Source: Ophthalmolycus amberensis
Taxonomy: Eukaryota; Chordata; Actinopteri; Perciformes; Zoarcidae
DNA length: 64,000 bases
NCBI GenBank assembly: GCA_024529925.1
Contig: JAFEUB010001386.1
Span: 62,001-126,000, forward strand
Reading direction: 5' to 3'
Shown here: piece after piece, positions 49,601 through 55,600 of the stretch
Numbering within the stretch: the first letter of the stretch is position 1
Layout: each line of letters starts with the position of its first letter
Made by a program: the position numbers and the translations under genes
The notes under the pieces: model-generated
Database searches by the model: none
What the model saw: the letters and a program-made list of their open reading frames with translations, nothing else
What the model was told of the DNA's origin: nothing

Positions 49601-52600
49601 TATGTAAACCTGCACACACAACAAGAAGCCCAACAGGCTAACAATTCATGGAACAAATCAAGCTAATACAAGAACAAATTTAAAGGCTCAAGTCAGGCTT
49701 ATTAACTCAAAAATAATCAATAATTAGATTTCACTACAGAAAAAAAAGAGGGACTCTCAAAAAATCTGAGAAAAAAATGGAAATTTGATAAATAATATGT
49801 GGTAATAAAATAAATACATTCAAAATAATAAGTTTCAAATTAAATAAACTATAAATAAAATTTAAATAAAGTGCAAATGAAAATATAGCCTTACGTGAAC
49901 TCATATATGTGTCCACCTCTTAATGAGACACTTGGGCCTGCCTCTCAGACACGATCAGATCCAGTCTGGGTGGAATGGGGGAAAGGCTCACTCTCAGAGG
50001 AGCCTCCAGTGTTGCTCTGAGTCTGTTTCGGGCTTTGGTCTTAGTTGTGGCCACACTGGAGAATCCTGATTCACACAGGTATGTGGTCGTGAATGGGAGA
50101 AGGTGTTTCACAGCCCTCAGTGCTAGACATGGGTACTCCTTTGAGACAGCAAACCAGAAGGAGCCCAGGTCCAGTTTGCCCCACTGCAACTTTAAAGTGC
50201 TGTCGGTGGAAACTTCCAGAAGCTGGGATTCCAGATGTGAGGGCAAAGCAACATCTTCTTCAGTGGGATCCACAGAAAATGGGTCCAAAATCCACATGTG
50301 TCCGTCTCTGGGATCCTCAGGAAAGTAGTCATCGAATTTCTCTGCCAGTTGTGAGAGGTGCTGAGAGACTGAGTCACTGATCTGCACCTGAGGAGATTTT
50401 TCCAAAATGTCAGACAAAAGTGGAAACATGTCCATCCTCTTTTCCTGGGCCCTCTTTGTCCACAAAGCAAGATTTTTTTTGGAAAGCTTGAACTTTGTCT
50501 GCAACAACAAATATGTTGGTATTTCTCCCTTGAAGTGAGATGTTCAGCTGGTTCAGCAGTGAAAAGATGTCACAGAGGAAGGCAAGTTTAGCTGTGAACT
50601 TTGTGTCAGCATAGTAATATGCCAGAGGAGATTTTTTCTCAGTGAGAAAAGAGAAGACCTCATTCCTCAGCTCAAACAAATGACTGAGGACCAGTCCTCT
50701 TGAGAGCCGTCTCCCCTCACTGTGATAGAGCAGCTGGACATGATCTGCTTCCATGTCCTCACAAAGCTTGGCAAAACATCTGGAGTTCACAGCTCTACTT
50801 TTAATGAAGTTGATGGTTTTCACACTCACATCCATCACCTCATGGAACTCTGGGGACATATTTTTAGCTGCAAGGCTTTCACGGTGGAGAAAGCAGTGGG
50901 TCCATTTAGCTTCTGGTGCACGATCAAGTATCTGCTTGACGCCGTTATGCCTGCCGGTCATTGACGCTGCACCATCACTGCACACCCCAACACAGTTCTG
51001 CCAGTCCAGGCCGTTCTCAGTGAAGTAGTTATCCATGCAGCCGAAACATTCCTGAGCCGTAGCTCGTGTTGGTAGCTCTCCACAAAACAGTATGTCTTCG
51101 TGCAAACTACTGTCCCAGCGATAGCGAACAAAAACCAGCAGCAGTGCGGCATTCGTGACATCAGTGGACTCGTCTAGTTGCAAAGAGTAAAATGGGCTAC
51201 TTTTTATTCTTTCCAGAAGCTGAAGCTGTATGTCTGAGGCCATGTCCGCGATACGGTGACTCACGGTGTCGTTTGAGAGTGGGATAGTCAGCAGCTTCTT
51301 TGCAGCAGCCTCTCCAATCATCTCACGGCACATATCCACAGCGGCAGGCAGAACCAACTCCTCCGCTATGGTGAATGCTTTCTTACTTTGTGCCACACGT
51401 CTGGCTACGAGGTAGCTGGCTTTCAAAGCACATTTTGAGTTACCAGTCAGTGACACGACAGACCGTTTCTGCATTTGTAGCTCATTTTCCTTTCTCTTGA
51501 AAAATTCCACCGGCTTTCCCACGAGCGTTGGATGTTTGGTCGCTACGTGTCGCTTTATTTTTGAAGGCTTCAGTGCTTCGTTTGACAGCATTAGCCCACA
51601 TTCCACACACTGAGCCCTCGGCTCTGCCTCGTTGCCTCCGTTCACAAAGCCGTACTTTATAAAGTCAGGATTGTACTTGCGCACACATTTAGACTTTTGG
51701 GGGGGTATGGCACCACTGTCATCTTCATTTTTTCTTTTAAAAAACTTATCCATAACTTTTGCTACATGCTAGCGGCTAACTGAGTGTCTTCTTCTGCTTA
51801 GTGTAGCTTGTTAAACAACTGACTGACGCATTACCGCCACCCGGTGGTGGGAAGCTATATCGTAACTGAGCGTCTCATGGATAACAGTGATATCTCTGGT
51901 GTCTTCAATTGATAACCTATGCGGTCCCGCGGCCCTCGCGGCCCACAGGTGCAAAACTGAAAGTTTTTCGCGGCCCTCTAGGTGGCGCTCGCGGCCCACC
52001 AACATATTTAGTACTGTCAAAAAGCTAAATCGCATGACTTGAGGATGTACTAGAGACTACTCTGTCATAAGTGTCTACGGTGCTCAGAGTCATGCAGGAA
52101 AAAGATATTGCTGTTGTAAAAAGAACGGTCATCACATTATAAACATGTGCAGGAGAACATCTGTGCAAACACGACACATTCCCAAAGAAAAATAACTTTT
52201 TTCTTTGATGAAGGAAACACAGGAAAGAGAAAGGGAAAGAGACAAAAATAAATAGTCTTTCTTACTGCAGTACAGTTGATTCCCAGGCTAATAAGTGACT
52301 CCAGAACTACTTGTTTCCTCTTGTGAACATACTCCTGTTCACCAGTACACAGAGATCTGGACCTACGGATGGGTTTCTGGAAATGATCAAAGTCAGCTGA
52401 ATTAGACAAAATAAAAAATAATACTCATAAATACTAAGGCACTTTTCAAAACTTCACTTGCAAAAATCAAGATAAAACAATTAAGCTTAATAACATCAAA
52501 TACAATCAGACCACAAAGTACAGATATTGAAATATAATGAAATACTTAACAGTGAATCAATAATAATTAAAGCTGCGAGCAGCATTGACCGGGCCCTCGT

Positions 52601-55600
52601 AACTTCACACACGTCGAGGGTACTAGCAGGACTCTGGCCGTGCATTTCTGTGACCGTCACACTCTGCGTGCACGAGTGAGATATTTCCTGCGTAGACCAG
52701 CAGCGTAGCAAGATCATGTTGCCAGGTCTTAAGCCTCAAATGTTTTGAGTGTACCTCCGATACAATCATAAATGTAAGCCGTTAAAGATCATTAAGAAAA
52801 TGAATGTGTGTGAATGCGCTTCAGTGTTTGTAACATAACAGACTGTCAGTTTACTGGGATGGGGTTCAACTCCCTGCAGTGTCCTGCTGATTGTATTTGG
52901 ACTTACATGAAAGTTAACTAAACAGTAGTGCCATTTGCTGTTACTTGAACACTTTAATTTAACACTGTTTTCATTTTAAGTTCTTCTGTAACTTTAGACT
53001 GTAGTGTGAAGCATTCATTGTAACGTTTAACCTGATTGTCATGAAGAAGCTCTGGACAGATCATTTATACTAATGCCCACTGACATGGTTTGAAAATCCA
53101 CTGTTATCTAACTTTTGCTCTCCAAGCATCTTAATTTGCACATATTTAGATCAGACAAGTCTTTTTCTCATGGTGTGCCCACAAACCCTTTCAATAAGTT
53201 CAGTGTTTGGGCCGCTGTAATTATAGAATCCTGCTTACGTCTGTGGTTGCCAGTAGGTGGCGCTATGACTATGAGTTAATATTGGCATGCAGAAGTCCTA
53301 AAGCCATGACAGTCAACAAGCATGTCAAGTTTGGGACAGTTTTGACAAAGTACAGTTGAGTTACAACAGCTTAATGGCGAACCATGTAAAATGGCCGCCA
53401 CACCAAGTCCATGTTGTTCAATGAAACCTCAAGCTTTTAGTAACTTTTAATCACAAAGAATTTGGTCAGAACAATCTAAAGACCTAAGTTGATCTGATTA
53501 ATTCCCTAGGAGGAGTTCGCTAAGGTACAGCACCTGGAAATGGAAAGAAAACAAGGTATTCATACAAAATTCCAAAATGGTTCACTTCCGGTTGGGTTTA
53601 GAGCATGGACCCCTCAGACCTTTTTTTTTAAGTCTCCATCTTATACATCTGCTTACCAAATTTTATACATCTAGGTGAAATATACTGTGAGGACTGCATC
53701 GTCGAAATATTGTAGGGGGCGCTATCGAGCCGACTTGCCAATCTGAAGCATTAAAATCACATTAGATAACTACATTCAGGATTTTAAATGTGTGTGACAA
53801 GTTTGGTTATGTTTTGAGTATTTTTAGCCCCTCAAAACATATTTTTTCATTTTTCATGGCGAAGAATGCGTCACCACGGCAACGGCTTTTCATGAAACGG
53901 CAAGCTTTGAGTAACTTTTCATCACAAAGGTCTTTAGATTATTCTGACCAAATTTGAAGTTGATTTGATTATTTCCCTAGGAGTTCGTTAAAGTATAGTG
54001 CCTAGAAATGGTCAAAAATGAATGGAAAATTCACACAAATTGCAGACTTACAGTATGGTTTAGAGCAGGGGTCCCCAACTGGCGGACCGCGGTCCAGATC
54101 CGGACCCAGCCGCAGTTGCATCTGGACCCAGGATCTCAAACCGATAGATAATTTGGAAATCTTGATATTGGTTAAAATTTTAACTCGGTGCCCAATATGT
54201 ATCATTCCGAATTATCTATCGTTTTTAGTTCCTCGGTCCGGATCCGGTGTGCCAGTTGGGGACCTCAGGGAGCCGCAACAGAGAGGCTGAACAGCCGCAT
54301 GTGGCTCACGAGCCGCAGGTTGCCGATCCCTGGGCTAGTAGGAGTGCATCAAGTATAAAGCGTGTAATTTCCTTTTGCCACTAGGTGGCGCTATGACTTT
54401 GTGAAAATGTTGGCATTGAAATGTGCTCAAGCCTGAACTAGCATCATGCATAAGAAATTTAGGGAAGATTGGACAATGTACCTTGGAGTTAAAACAACTC
54501 CCTCTTTCATAGCGAATGGCACAAATTGGGAGAGAAGTGGGCACACGCCATGTCAAGGTCTTTCAATGAAAACGCACCATTTTGGAAAATCTTCATCATA
54601 AATGTCTTTAAATCGTCCTGTCCAAATTTGATGTTGATCATATAAACTCTGTTGGAGGGGTTTGTTAAAATACAAAGTCTGAAAACAGCTTAATGGGAGT
54701 TGCATAAAATGACCGATACGCCACGGCTACGCCATTTCATTAAACGTAAAACTTTTGATAACTTTTAATCACAAAGGTCTTTGGATTGTACTGTCCAAAT
54801 TTGAAGTGGCTCTGATAAAGTCCCTAGGAGGAGTTCGTTAAAGTATAGCGACTAGAAATCAAGGGAAAATTCACGCAAAAATCAAAATGGCCAACTTTTG
54901 GTTGATTTTAGAGCATGGTCCCAAGAGACTATTTTTAAAGTCTCCATATGATACATGTACCGACCAAATTTAATACACGTAGGTTAAACGTGGTGCTTGG
55001 GCTGCTTTGTGGAAAATCTGCAGGGGGCGCTATCGAGACAATTGCTATCGAGACAATTTATAACGACCAAGCCAAAAATCCTCATGAGATCTTTAATTAA
55101 TCACCTACGACAAAGTACAAATTTCCATGACTTTGAGTATCCCAAGTCACAGAAAAATCTGCTTGCTTTTTCATGGCAAACAAAGCGCTATGACTATGTC
55201 AAAATTGAGGCATTGGAATCTTTTCAGGCCTGAACTAGCATCCTGCATGAGAAATTTTGGGCAGATTTGACAATGTACCTTGGAGTTACAACAACTTACA
55301 TTTTCATGAAAAATTGCACAAAATGGATGCCACGCCAAGGTTGTTGCATGAAAACTCATGATTTTGATAACTTTTCATTATAAAAGTCTTAAGATCGTGC
55401 TGACCAAATTTGAAGCCGATCGGATAAATACTGTAGGACGACTTAGTGAAAATACAAAGCCTGAAAACGGGAAAAATGGCCAATAAGAGCTAACTACTGT
55501 AGCGCCCCCTAGTGGCTGAGGGGAATGAAAATGTGAGGGTATATTACAGGCTGCAATGTGGACATTTGTCTCAAATTTCATGATAGGCACAATGGTTTTA

